Positions 14,075 to 22,581 are shown, counted from the first letter of the stretch. The stretch: DNA of 64,000 bases from Sulfurovum sp. UBA5198 (GCA_002412865.1 DHVW01000018.1:62001-126000), one strand, 5' to 3'. Notes: a model not told the origin generated them from the sequence alone. Translations and numbers: made by a program.

Positions 14075-14887
14075 TTAATAGGCATAAATCATCTCTAGAT
14101 TTATTTTTGGTTGCTCTTTATAATACATCAGCCAATAAGACGCTTTAAGCTCAAACTTGTATGATTTATAAAGCTCTACTATCTCTTTTATCCCCGCTGG
14201 AATAAAGGCAATTATTTGCTTAAGCCCTCTATGAAAAAGGACTCCTCTGAGTAGCTTTTCTGCATCACTATATGATTCAAAATTCATAATCCAAGGGGAT
14301 ATTTTAATATAAGAGCCACCAAATGCATAAGAGTGTATATATCCACTTTGAGTAGAAAAACTCAGAGAAGATGATCTGTGCAAAATTGACTGAAGATAAC
14401 TAGATATATCTTCTCCAAAAGCTTTTTTTTCGTATTGGTTAAAAGTTAGCAAATGGTTGCGACTACTAATGTTTTGTGCCGTGGCGTGGGAGAAATTAAA
14501 TGCTACAGCTTCACCGCTATTAATGGCTTGATAGAATAAAGAGTGTTCTAGGAATCCAGCTTCTATGAATATGTCTTGTTCGCTCTGGCTTACCATTGAA
14601 ACTATTGGTTTATTTTTACGAGATATATTTTTTAAAAGTAGCTCAATAAGTCGTATTTTGTATATTTGTTCCAACTCTCTAGTATAACAAAAATTATTAA
14701 TTGTAAAGCTATTTTTATTCTCATAAGCACTTACGAAACCACAAAGTTTATCTTTATCGTATACCCCAAAGCAGATACTTTTATTGTGAGCATATGTCTC
14801 CAAAATAGCATGTTTATCGCATACAATTTGCCGCGATAGCTCTTCTATGCTCTCCTTGAAACCATCTCGTATCCAACCTACGAACAT
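14075..14887 (-). CDS. GNAT-like acetyltransferase, nif-linked
   Basis: 270 residues with a GNAT-like N-terminal half (FGVYDKDKLCGFVSAY beta strands) and a second, weaker GNAT-like half ending with KQIIAFIPAG and YKSYKFELKASYWLMYY, typical of the last strands of this fold. Acceptor unknown. Its start overlaps the 3' end of nifV by 10 bases, so it is translated with nifV. A role tied to homocitrate or to protein acetylation is open; nothing in sequence settles it. Confidence 0.65.
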   Translation of the reverse strand: MFVGWIRDGFKESIEELSRQIVCDKHAILETYAHNKSICFGVYDKDKLCGFVSAYENKNSFTINNFCYTRELEQIYKIRLIELLLKNISRKNKPIVSMVSQSEQDIFIEAGFLEHSLFYQAINSGEAVAFNFSHATAQNISSRNHLLTFNQYEKKAFGEDISSYLQSILHRSSSLSFSTQSGYIHSYAFGGSYIKISPWIMNFESYSDAEKLLRGVLFHRGLKQIIAFIPAGIKEIVELYKSYKFELKASYWLMYYKEQPKINLEMIYAY

Positions 14888-15984
14888 AGGTATAGCTCTC
14901 TTAGCTCATCCATTCCGAGGACTTTCTTTCGATTAGTTACTATCTCTCTAATTTTGGGCAACATTGTAGAAAGTATAGCTCTATCTGCGATTATCCCCAT
15001 GGATTTTAGATGATACCAAAGAGTAGATGTGCCTGAGTGTTTACCAATCGGAAACTCTCTACATCCCCCTACTTCTTCTGGACTAAATGGTTCATAAGCA
15101 TCACTGTTTTTCATCATTCCATTTGCATGAATACCAGACTCATGAGAAAAGATATGCTCACCAATAATAGGAAAATGCATATCAATTGGTTTATTTGCGG
15201 CAAGACTAACCACTGAGACTAACTCTTTTAATTTTGGTGCATCTATCTTTCTAAAATCGCCAAACTGATGCACTAAGCTCATTAATACCTGCTCAAATGA
15301 GGCATTTCCAGCCCTCTCTCCAAGTCCAATAACGGTTGTATTGGCACTAATTGCTCCAGCTTCTATACCACTAATCGCATTTGCTGTTGCCATACCAAAA
15401 TCATTATGTGTATGCATCTCTATTGGAAGCAGATTATGCTCAACGATTTTTTTGATATTATTGTATGACTGCATTGGAGTTAATATCCCAACTGTGTCAC
15501 AATACCTAAACCTATTTGCACCAAGCTCAGCCCCAAGAGTTAAAATCTCTTTAATAAAGCCACTATCTCCTCTACTAGCATCTTCACCACCGATACATAC
15601 AAATAGTCCTTCTTTTTTTGCTACCCTTATAACCTCTTCTAGTTCGTGTAAGACTTTAGATTTATTTCCACCATATTTAATATCTATCAGCAGATCAGAT
15701 ACTGGTATAGAGAGGTCAACCGAGCTAACACCACACGACAATGATGCTTCAAGATCACTCATTGTAGCCCTGTTCCATGTCATGATAGGTATAGGAAGAT
15801 TTAGAGCTAATATCTCTTTGATATCATTAATCTCTTTGACTCCCATGGCTGGTATGCCAACTTCAAGCTCATCAGCACCAGCTTCATAAAGCAACTGTGC
15901 GATAGCTATTTTTTCACTTGTATTAAATGCAACAAAAGGAGCTTGTTCACCATCTCTAAGGGTTGTATCATTGATAAGTGCCAT
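14878..15984 (-). CDS. nifV: Homocitrate synthase NifV
   Basis: Condenses acetyl-CoA and 2-oxoglutarate to homocitrate, the organic ligand of FeMo-co. HMGL-like TIM barrel: INDTTLRDGEQAPFVAF at residues 4-20, HTHNDFGMATANA metal site, then GERAGNASFEQVL and HESGIHANGM. 368 residues, normal for NifV (short of LeuA, without the regulatory domain). ATG 15984 follows AAGGAGAGACC. A candidate sigma-54 promoter lies at 16014-16029, so nifV and the four accessory genes after it form one unit. Confidence 0.95.
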   Translation of the reverse strand: MALINDTTLRDGEQAPFVAFNTSEKIAIAQLLYEAGADELEVGIPAMGVKEINDIKEILALNLPIPIMTWNRATMSDLEASLSCGVSSVDLSIPVSDLLIDIKYGGNKSKVLHELEEVIRVAKKEGLFVCIGGEDASRGDSGFIKEILTLGAELGANRFRYCDTVGILTPMQSYNNIKKIVEHNLLPIEMHTHNDFGMATANAISGIEAGAISANTTVIGLGERAGNASFEQVLMSLVHQFGDFRKIDAPKLKELVSVVSLAANKPIDMHFPIIGEHIFSHESGIHANGMMKNSDAYEPFSPEEVGGCREFPIGKHSGTSTLWYHLKSMGIIADRAILSTMLPKIREIVTNRKKVLGMDELRELYLCS

Positions 15985-16013
15985 GGTCTCTCCTTTTGTA
16001 TTTTATATTACAA

Positions 16014-16029
16014 TGCAAAAACCATTCCG
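16014..16029 (-). promoter_or_regulatory. Probable sigma-54 promoter of the nifV unit
   Basis: Minus strand CGGAATGGTTTTTGCA: GG-N10-GC spacing kept, with strong TTTTTGCA at -12 but AATGG instead of AACAC after the -24 GG. It lies in the 49-bp gap between nifB and nifV, about 30 bp before the nifV ATG. Weaker match than the other six. Confidence 0.6.
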
Positions 16030-16033
16030 CACG

Positions 16034-17479
16034 TTATCCAACCTCTTTTTCAAGCTCATAAAAATATTTTTTTGTAGCTTCAAAAACTGATTTTTCAATA
16101 GGTTGCAATGCGTAACTATCATCGCAAATCAAACCAATTGAACCAAGCTCACCCATAGGACAATCTCCAATTTTTTCAGTTAATAATATATCACAATCTT
16201 TGAGTGTATTTTTTATCTCTTCGATTGGATTACTACCATTACAGTTTTCTGGGCCACTACAATATGCACTCTCTATTTTGCGGTGCATTACAAATCGTAT
16301 AGCTTTATCTCCTGCTTCGTATATGATAAACTCGTTCGCACTGCCAAAGTGCATATTTATTACACCCTCGCCAGCTGTTGTAACTGCTACAAGTTTAGTT
16401 TCTCCAGTTGAGCTTAATTGCTCTTTTGAAGCTTGTTCTATTTTGATTCTATCGTTTGCTTTTGCTAAAGCTCCACGCCAAGCTTCTATTTTTTGATGAA
16501 ACTCTCCTCTGGAGGCCAAATTGTATTTAGATTCAAGGAAATTAAAATCCATAGCTGCAAATTTGTCTCTTGTAAACTCATCGCCTCTATCTTCGCCGAT
16601 AAGTCCAACGGCGTCCGCTCTACATTGTCTACAGTGACTCATAAGTTTCATATCCATACCACATGCATCTTGAGCAGCCATTACCTCTTGGTCTGTAGCA
16701 CTAGGTGTGCCATCTAGCCCAAACTTAGTACCAAATTCAGGAGCTGAAAGAAGTGGCATTATGTTGTGCAAAAATACATTAAGCTCTTTCAGTTTTTTAG
16801 CTACATTTGGCAAATCTTTATCATTAATTCCAGGGATTAAAACTGAGTTTGCTTTTACAAGAATTCCTCTATCAGTAAGCATCTTAATGCCTTCAAGTTG
16901 TTTTTTCAAAAGAAGTTTAGCACCCTCTTTTCCTCTGATTTTCTTATGCTCCCAATGTATCCATGGATATATTTTTGATCCTATTTCTCCAGTCTCGTCA
17001 ACTGTATTGATTGTGACAGTAACATGGTCTACATTATACTTCTCAATCTCATCTATATATTCAGATAGTTTAAGTCCATTTGTAGACAGGCAAAGCTTTA
17101 AATCTGGAGCTTTTTCTTGTAGCATCTTGAATGTTTTGAATGTCTTTTTAGGATTTGCCAATGCATCACCTGGTCCTGCTATTCCGACAACTGAAAGCTG
17201 TTGTATCTCTCCACCTACATAGAGAACTTTTTTTACAGCCTCTTCTGGTGTTAGTTTACCACTTGTTACACCAGGTCTACTCTCATTTGAGCAGTCATAT
17301 TTACGATTACAGTAGTTGCATTGTATGTTACATGCTGATGCTACTGGTACATGTATTCTCGCATAGTGTTGATGTGCCCCCTCACTATAACAAGGGTGAG
17401 CATTTATTTTTTCTTGTATCTCCAAAGCCTTTGAATCATTTGGATCAAAATCATTTGAAGTTCCACATGCACAACTCAT
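16034..17479 (-). CDS. nifB: NifB, radical SAM FeMo-cofactor core synthase
   Basis: Builds the [8Fe-9S-C] core (NifB-co) from two [4Fe-4S] clusters with SAM as carbide source. The radical SAM motif is SACNIQCNYC (C-x3-C-x2-C), preceded by HPCYSEGAHQHYARIHVPVA. Further Cys for the K-clusters are in MKLMSHCRQCRADAVG. Residues about 370-481 are the C-terminal NifX-like domain (TTAGEGVINMHFGSANEF). 481 residues, normal for the two-domain form. It follows a ferredoxin gene by 74 bp with no clear promoter between, and shares that gene's sigma-54 promoter. Confidence 0.97.
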   Translation of the reverse strand: MSCACGTSNDFDPNDSKALEIQEKINAHPCYSEGAHQHYARIHVPVASACNIQCNYCNRKYDCSNESRPGVTSGKLTPEEAVKKVLYVGGEIQQLSVVGIAGPGDALANPKKTFKTFKMLQEKAPDLKLCLSTNGLKLSEYIDEIEKYNVDHVTVTINTVDETGEIGSKIYPWIHWEHKKIRGKEGAKLLLKKQLEGIKMLTDRGILVKANSVLIPGINDKDLPNVAKKLKELNVFLHNIMPLLSAPEFGTKFGLDGTPSATDQEVMAAQDACGMDMKLMSHCRQCRADAVGLIGEDRGDEFTRDKFAAMDFNFLESKYNLASRGEFHQKIEAWRGALAKANDRIKIEQASKEQLSSTGETKLVAVTTAGEGVINMHFGSANEFIIYEAGDKAIRFVMHRKIESAYCSGPENCNGSNPIEEIKNTLKDCDILLTEKIGDCPMGELGSIGLICDDSYALQPIEKSVFEATKKYFYELEKEVG

Positions 17480-17553
17480 TGTGTCTCCTTTATATTATAT
17501 GTTATATTTATTGGGTGCCATCTACGCACCTGTATAAATATTATTACCTGTGG

Positions 17554-17940
17554 CTACCAATTACCTAAATTAGCGTGTGATTCTCTATCTGCTTGTGAAA
17601 CAGTAGATATATATGGTTGCTCTTTTACAGATGGGAGCATCATGCCTTTTTTGTTATGTACTCGTATACCATATTTACCCTCTTCATTGCCAGATATGAA
17701 ATACTCTTCAAAAGCAACAGTGTATGGCATATCCCACACAATAGCACCTTCTGTTGGACAAGCCTCTGCACATCTTGGTGTATCAGAATGACCTACGCAC
17801 TCCACACAGCTCTCTGGTTTTACATAATACATTGCATCTTTTGGATTTTTTTCACTATTCTCATCAAGTATTGCTGCCACTGGACATTCCAACGCACAAG
17901 CGTCACACAAGATACATTCACTCGTTATCATTACCGCCAT
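17554..17940 (-). CDS. 2[4Fe-4S] ferredoxin, nifB-linked (FdxB/FdxN type)
   Basis: 128 residues. First cluster site CILCDACALECP, second CVECVGHSDTPRCAEACP with the eight-residue insert typical of the nif/Chromatium-type 2[4Fe-4S] ferredoxins. FdxN-type proteins feed electrons to NifB; location directly before nifB fits. About 50 residues follow the second site, a longer tail than usual. ATG 17940 has AAAAGGAG upstream, and a sigma-54 promoter lies at 17975-17990. Confidence 0.92.
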   Translation of the reverse strand: MAVMITSECILCDACALECPVAAILDENSEKNPKDAMYYVKPESCVECVGHSDTPRCAEACPTEGAIVWDMPYTVAFEEYFISGNEEGKYGIRVHNKKGMMLPSVKEQPYISTVSQADRESHANLGNW

Positions 17941-17974
17941 TTGTTACTCCTTTTAGATATTATAATTAATCCTA

Positions 17975-17990
17975 TGCAAATAGTGTTCCT
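17975..17990 (-). promoter_or_regulatory. Sigma-54 promoter of the ferredoxin-nifB unit
   Basis: Minus strand AGGAACACTATTTGCA, GG-N10-GC, 35 bp before the ferredoxin ATG. Its outer base coincides with the last base of the preceding Tpx-like gene. Confidence 0.83.
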
Positions 17991-18508
17991 TAGGCCATCC
18001 AATTTTCATGAGTATGTCCTTTTGGCTTAAAATTGATAGTTTCAGTCAATATTTTAATCCCATTCTCAAAAGCACTCTCTTCATAGATATCATAACAAGC
18101 ATAGACAAGCATCCCCTCTTTGTCGACAATGAACATAGTATTGAGTAGATCTCCACTGTCACTATTACCATATTTTTTTGCAAAATCACCATTTGTATCT
18201 TGTGCTATGACAATATTGTTACACTCGAAATTATTTTTGGAATTATCAATCTCATCAAATGAAGAATTTACAATTATGACTATATTTACTTTTGGATTAT
18301 CATCATATGATGAGATTAGATTAGTAAGCATAGCGATAAATGCTTCATCAGTAATATCCTTAGTGGACATCAAGAGCTGAACATTTATTGCTATCATGCC
18401 AGCTATAATATTGGTTGTGGTATCTGTGAATATCTTTATGCTTGGTGCTTCATTGCCAACAATTCTTCTTTTTTTAGAAATCTGAGGTAAGGTTGCAGTA
18501 TGTGCCAT
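17990..18508 (-). CDS. Thiol-peroxidase-like protein without the peroxidatic cysteine
   Basis: 172 residues with the peroxiredoxin/Tpx layout: VGNEAPSIKIFTD at the start, NIVIAQDTNGDFAKKYG then LLNTMFIVDKEGMLVYACYD, matching the Tpx strands that run YGV...ARAVFVVDxxGxVxY. Where Tpx has TxxC with the peroxidatic Cys, this has STKDITDEAF, so classical peroxidase chemistry looks lost. A Cys near the Tpx resolving position (NNFECNN) remains. It follows the nif-linked clpX by 58 bp. Possible roles: redox sensor or adaptor. Family assignment from fold-level resemblance. Confidence 0.65.
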   Translation of the reverse strand: MAHTATLPQISKKRRIVGNEAPSIKIFTDTTTNIIAGMIAINVQLLMSTKDITDEAFIAMLTNLISSYDDNPKVNIVIIVNSSFDEIDNSKNNFECNNIVIAQDTNGDFAKKYGNSDSGDLLNTMFIVDKEGMLVYACYDIYEESAFENGIKILTETINFKPKGHTHENWMA

Positions 18509-18534
18509 CTAAAATCCTTTTTTGCTTTTAGATA

Positions 18535-18550
18535 TACATTTCTTGTTCCT
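18535..18550 (-). promoter_or_regulatory. Degenerate sigma-54-like site before the Tpx-like gene
   Basis: Minus strand AGGAACAAGAAATGTA keeps GGAAC and the spacing, but the -12 GC is GT, a change that usually cripples sigma-54 promoters. It sits in the 58-bp gap after clpX, 26 bp before the ATG at 18508. Listed because of the position; it may be chance or a weak promoter. Confidence 0.25.
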
Positions 18551-18566
18551 TTATAAAATATTAAAT

Positions 18567-19781
18567 TTAATTTGCCTCTTTTTGTCTATATTCTAATGTT
18601 ACTGGTGCAGTGTTGTCCACAAATTCACTTGTTATTATGCATCTAATGACATCTTGCTTGGATGGCAAATCAAATTGTAGTGGTAATATTATTTTCTCTA
18701 TTATTCCCCTAAGCCCTCTAGCCCCTACCTCTTTCTTTTCTGCAAGAACTGCTATGCTCTTTAGTGCATCATCTGTAAACTCAAGGTCAATTCCATCTAA
18801 TTCAAATAGGGCTTGATACTGTTTTATTATTGCATTTTGAGGCTCTTGCAAAATTCTAATCAAATCTTCCAGGCTGAGTGCATCTAGTCTTGTAATCACA
18901 GGAATTCTTCCGATGAATTCTGGAATCATACCAGCACCTATTAAATCTTTTGGTGTAATCTCTCTATCGGTTTGCTCCACTTTCTCTTCTTTAAGAAATC
19001 CCAAGCTATTCATTTTATTTTTATTTTTATTTGAACCACTTTGGTGTAGATTTACAAATGCACCTCCACATATAAACAGTACATCTTTGGTATTAAATAA
19101 TATAGTCTCAGAGGAAGAGTTTTTGCGTCCACCCTTGACTGGTACATAAACCTCAGCTCCCTCTAGAATTTTGAGTAGCCCTTGTTGCACACCTTCACCT
19201 GATACATCTCGTCCACTGGTTGCACTCTCGCTCTTGTGTGCTATTTTATCTACCTCGTCTATATATACAATACCTTGCTCTGCTCTCTCCAAATCATAAT
19301 CTGCTGATGCTAGTAGTCTTGAGAGAATAGCCTCTACATCCTCACCTACATATCCAGCCTCTGTTAAAGCAGTAGCATCTGCAACAGCAAATGGTACATT
19401 CATGATTTTAGCAAGTGATTTAGCCAGTAAGGTTTTACCACTACCAGTAGGACCTATTAGCAGTATATTGCTTTTTTCGATTTCAATATTTTTTTGCATA
19501 GGTTTATCTATGCGTTTATAGTGATTATATAGAGCTACTGATAAGACTTTTTTTGCCTCATCTTGACCAATGACATGCCTATCTAGATGTGCTTTTATAT
19601 TATGAGGCAGGGTTAGTCCCTGTTGAAAAGTCTCTTTGTTTGCAAGTAATTGTTCCTTGTGCCACTCATCATGACAAGTTTGAACGCATTCGTTACATAT
19701 ATGCGAGTACTCAGCACTAAAAATTTTAGCAACGCTAGAATATCCTTTGCCACAAAAATCACAAATCATATCACTTTTCAT
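18567..19781 (-). CDS. clpX: ClpX paralogue, nif-linked AAA+ unfoldase
   Basis: Unfolds substrates for ClpP. Residues 7-36 are the zinc-binding domain (CDFCGKG ... CNECVQTC). The AAA+ core has GPTGSGKT (Walker A), GYVGEDVE (pore loop 1), YIDEVDKIAHKSES (Walker B region) and RDVSGEGVQQGLL. The ClpP-docking loop is SLGFLKEE (LGF for the usual IGF), so docking is probably kept. The RKH pore-entry loop reads GGRKNSSSE, His replaced by Asn, which suggests altered substrate choice. Azotobacter also has a nif-linked ClpX2 acting on NifB/NifEN; a like role is inferred. Start overlaps the SIR2-like stop (TAATG). Confidence 0.93.
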   Translation of the reverse strand: MKSDMICDFCGKGYSSVAKIFSAEYSHICNECVQTCHDEWHKEQLLANKETFQQGLTLPHNIKAHLDRHVIGQDEAKKVLSVALYNHYKRIDKPMQKNIEIEKSNILLIGPTGSGKTLLAKSLAKIMNVPFAVADATALTEAGYVGEDVEAILSRLLASADYDLERAEQGIVYIDEVDKIAHKSESATSGRDVSGEGVQQGLLKILEGAEVYVPVKGGRKNSSSETILFNTKDVLFICGGAFVNLHQSGSNKNKNKMNSLGFLKEEKVEQTDREITPKDLIGAGMIPEFIGRIPVITRLDALSLEDLIRILQEPQNAIIKQYQALFELDGIDLEFTDDALKSIAVLAEKKEVGARGLRGIIEKIILPLQFDLPSKQDVIRCIITSEFVDNTAPVTLEYRQKEAN

Positions 19782-20602
19782 TATAGTCCTTCTATAAATT
19801 CCTGCACGCTTAGAGCTATTTTATCTAGTTTGTGTGTAGAGATAAATTGCTCCTCTTTTTTGCTTAAAATTTCTTTATCTTCAACTATATATCCACCATC
19901 AAGTCCCATGGTAAGCTCATTAGCTACCATTCTTAGGGTGTCTCTGGAGAAATCAAGCCCAATAAATAGATACGATTTTTGGTCTTTATATTCTTTGAGA
20001 AAAACTGGCATAGCAAAACCACCCATAGCTTCTGTGAGCCAATCAACAAAATCAGCGTCACTAATAATAAAATTTTTATTAGGAACAGTTGAGCCAAGCG
20101 GTTTAAAGAGTATCGGAATAGAGTTGTTTAGCTCATTTTTTTCAATTTCATTATAAGTTTTTGTTGATACATCATATTTATAAACAATAAATCTATCTGG
20201 TCCGCCCATAACCCTAGATGTTCCTACTATCATAAAGTGATTCACACCATCATATATTTTACATGCACTATCATCAAGATTAGTGTCTATTACATAAGGA
20301 GGCTGTAACTCTTTGAGTGTTTTATATATCAAAGGTGGTTCGTACACTTTTGAACTATAAATATGATTAGTTTTTGCTACTATGAACTCTCTACCTTTTC
20401 TCTGCTCAAGACTCATGGCCACTCTGCTATATTCATACATTAATCGTACACTCATAGTTCTGTTGTCATTGAGTGCCATAGACATACTGTCGCTATCAAA
20501 TGGCATATGAGTTCCATCAGTTGCAACCGTATCTTTAAAAATCCCCATGCCCAAAAATGGCACCAATTTACCATTTACTATCAACTCTTTAATATTATTC
20601 AT
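19781..20602 (-). CDS. SIR2-like protein with a changed active site
   Basis: 273 residues resembling the bacterial SIR2_2 fold: VPFLGMGIF at residues 13-21 (nucleotide loop, family GAGIS-like), YVIDTNLDD (the TNxD motif), FKPLGS where the family has KLHG, then SDADFVDWL and SYLFIGLDFSRDTLR. The catalytic His is therefore Pro here, and the first Gly-Ala loop is altered, so NAD hydrolysis or deacylation is doubtful; it may bind a nucleotide only. Encoded between a Tpx-like gene (8-base overlap) and clpX (1-base overlap) in the nifA unit. Confidence 0.68.
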   Translation of the reverse strand: MNNIKELIVNGKLVPFLGMGIFKDTVATDGTHMPFDSDSMSMALNDNRTMSVRLMYEYSRVAMSLEQRKGREFIVAKTNHIYSSKVYEPPLIYKTLKELQPPYVIDTNLDDSACKIYDGVNHFMIVGTSRVMGGPDRFIVYKYDVSTKTYNEIEKNELNNSIPILFKPLGSTVPNKNFIISDADFVDWLTEAMGGFAMPVFLKEYKDQKSYLFIGLDFSRDTLRMVANELTMGLDGGYIVEDKEILSKKEEQFISTHKLDKIALSVQEFIEGL

Positions 20603-21128
20603 GACATCCTACTCCTGTATATATTGTGTATGCTTTGTTTAGTGCTGCATGTAGTCTCTCTATGCTGATAGCTTCTGATAAATCAAATGGCATATCCACA
20701 TAAAAAATAGCACCCTCTCTACTAATTAAAAAAAGTGATTTACAAAGTGCACCTTCTAGGCTACCATTTGTGATTTTTGTTCCATACCATGTACCAAACT
20801 CATCGTATGTATCATAAACTATTTCAAGGCGTTTGAGTTTATTTTGAAAATCATCTATCTCTTTAGTTTTTTGATTGAGCAACAGATATGTTTTGACTGG
20901 AACTTGCAGTGGAGCTAGAAACGAATCTAATTCTAATATTTCTGATCTAAACTCCAAATTTGGAACAGAGTAGAGGATTGTCATGGTTGTATCCCCATGA
21001 CTTCTTTTGATTATGCATTTCTGGTCATCAGGCATATTTACATGTATTGCTTGAGCCATGTATCCTTCTTCCATTGCATCGTCAATTAGGTTCATCGTCT
21101 CATTTTTGTATATTATATTATTTGACAT
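20595..21128 (-). CDS. Second thiol-peroxidase-like protein without a peroxidatic cysteine
   Basis: 177 residues. The C-terminal half is Tpx-like (FGTWYGTKITNGSLEGALCK, then SLFLISREGAIFYVDMP); the first half has MTILYSVPNLEFRSEI where Tpx has FPSxDTxxC, so the peroxidatic Cys is missing. Cys remain near residue 38, in GALCKS and at the end (GVGCHE). It starts 4 bp after nifA. It is a distant relative of the protein at 17990; the pair brackets the SIR2-like and clpX genes. The relationship is judged by eye and should be treated as probable. Confidence 0.6.
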   Translation of the reverse strand: MSNNIIYKNETMNLIDDAMEEGYMAQAIHVNMPDDQKCIIKRSHGDTTMTILYSVPNLEFRSEILELDSFLAPLQVPVKTYLLLNQKTKEIDDFQNKLKRLEIVYDTYDEFGTWYGTKITNGSLEGALCKSLFLISREGAIFYVDMPFDLSEAISIERLHAALNKAYTIYTGVGCHE

Positions 21129-21132
21129 ATCG

Positions 21133-22500
21133 CTATTCCTTTATTTTGAGGTGATTTGACGATAAGGCAGGTAGTAATAGCTGCATATCCTCAGCACTAA
21201 TACCATCATCACTACCCATCAAAACTACTCTCTCCATGGTATTTTCCAACTCTCTGATGTTACCAGGCCATGGATAACTCATAAGTATCTCCATCGCTTC
21301 TTCGGTGATGATTGTTTGCTTTTTATGATTCTTAATAGCCCTAGCCAAGAAGAAATTGACCAAAAGTCGTATATCATCTCCTCTTTTTCTAAGCGGAGGC
21401 AAATCAATAGGAATAACATTGAGGCGATAGTATAAATCTTCTCTAAATTCTCCTTTTTTTACCATCTCCTCAAGGTTTCGATTTGTAGCTGCGATAAGTC
21501 TCACATTGACTTTGATGGTCTTATTTCCACCAACTCTCTCAAATTCTCTCTCCTGAAGCACCCTAAGTAGTTTCACTTGTGCTGACGCTGAAATATCTCC
21601 TATTTCATCTAGAAATAGGGTTCCACCATTGGCAAGCTCAAATCTACCTTTACGCATCTCTTTGGCATCCGTGAATGCACCTTTTTCATGACCGAAAAGC
21701 TCACTCTCTATGAGACTATCAGCAATAGCTGCACAGTTTATCTTTACAAATGGCTCATCAGCTCTTTTGCTTCGCTTGTGAATGGCAGCCGCAACAAGCT
21801 CTTTTCCTGTACCAGTCTCACCCCTAACTAGGACAGTTACATCACTTTGGGCGATACGATTAATGACTTTATAGATTATCTGCATTTGTAGACTATCGCC
21901 TATAATATCCCCAAAGTTATGAACCTTAGAGTCCCACTCCATCTTGTAATATTTCTTCAAATCAGTTAGGCGTTCTTTTTCTTGCGATAAAATATTTTGA
22001 GAATTTAAAAAGTGACCCAAAAGTGAACTTATTATGGTCAAAATCTTTACTGTTTCATCAAAATTAATTTCTGTAGACTTAGTGAGATTAGCCGCCAGCA
22101 CACCACATACATTATTTTCCACTATCATTGGAACAGCTATATAGGAGACCATTTCAGCACTTCTGTTACCTGATTTATTTAAAAAGAGCGTATCACTGTG
22201 TATATTTGGTATTACAACTGGTTCTCTTGTTTGTGCAGCTAGACCAGTAGCTCCTTCTCCAAATCTATATTCAGAGACTGTTTGTTGATATTTATTAAAA
22301 CCATTGGATACATATATATGAAGTTTCTCATCGGCTTCCACTCTATATATTGCACAATTCTCAAGTTTCAATGACTGCTTTAAGACAGATAATGACTGCT
22401 CTAGAGATTTTATTGTATCCCTGGAGTCAGATATGTGCATGGCTATCTCATATAGTACTGATAATTCTCTATTGCTTAAGCAACTTTGACAGTCAAACAT
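21133..22500 (-). CDS. nifA: NifA-type sigma-54 activator lacking the C-terminal DNA-binding domain
   Basis: 455 residues. Residues about 15-165 are a GAF domain; about 205-430 are the AAA+ domain with GETGTGKE (Walker A), HEKGAFTDAKE (sigma-54 contact loop), GGTLFLDEIGD (Walker B) and RLNVIPIDLPPLRKR. After NTMERVVLMGSDDG only about 20 residues remain, ending SSNHLKIKE; there is no Fis-type helix-turn-helix, and the next gene begins 4 bp after the stop. Two Cys lie at the very N-terminus (CQSC). The Cys motif of O2-sensitive NifA is not seen. A comparable loss is known for Campylobacterota FlgR. No sigma-54 promoter precedes it. Confidence 0.92.
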   Translation of the reverse strand: MFDCQSCLSNRELSVLYEIAMHISDSRDTIKSLEQSLSVLKQSLKLENCAIYRVEADEKLHIYVSNGFNKYQQTVSEYRFGEGATGLAAQTREPVVIPNIHSDTLFLNKSGNRSAEMVSYIAVPMIVENNVCGVLAANLTKSTEINFDETVKILTIISSLLGHFLNSQNILSQEKERLTDLKKYYKMEWDSKVHNFGDIIGDSLQMQIIYKVINRIAQSDVTVLVRGETGTGKELVAAAIHKRSKRADEPFVKINCAAIADSLIESELFGHEKGAFTDAKEMRKGRFELANGGTLFLDEIGDISASAQVKLLRVLQEREFERVGGNKTIKVNVRLIAATNRNLEEMVKKGEFREDLYYRLNVIPIDLPPLRKRGDDIRLLVNFFLARAIKNHKKQTIITEEAMEILMSYPWPGNIRELENTMERVVLMGSDDGISAEDMQLLLPALSSNHLKIKE

Positions 22501-22524
22501 TATTTTAGCTCCTTTATTTTATTG

Positions 22525-22535
22525 ATTATATTATA
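22525..22535 (-). promoter_or_regulatory. Probable sigma-70 -10 element before nifA
   Basis: Two overlapping TATAAT hexamers on the minus strand (22525-22530 and 22530-22535), 25-35 bp before the nifA ATG, in an A/T-rich gap with no sigma-54 core. This fits nifA being made by the housekeeping polymerase before it activates the sigma-54 units. No clear -35, as usual in this phylum. Confidence 0.5.
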
Positions 22536-22581
22536 ATCTTATTTTAGTCATAAATCTAACAATAAAATGTCTATTCTTTAA

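Noticed and set aside
17505..17530. TGGCAC on the minus strand before nifB as a separate sigma-54 promoter
   Set aside because: The classical -24 word is there, but no GC follows 10 bases after the GG (reads AT), so nifB is assigned to the promoter before the ferredoxin.
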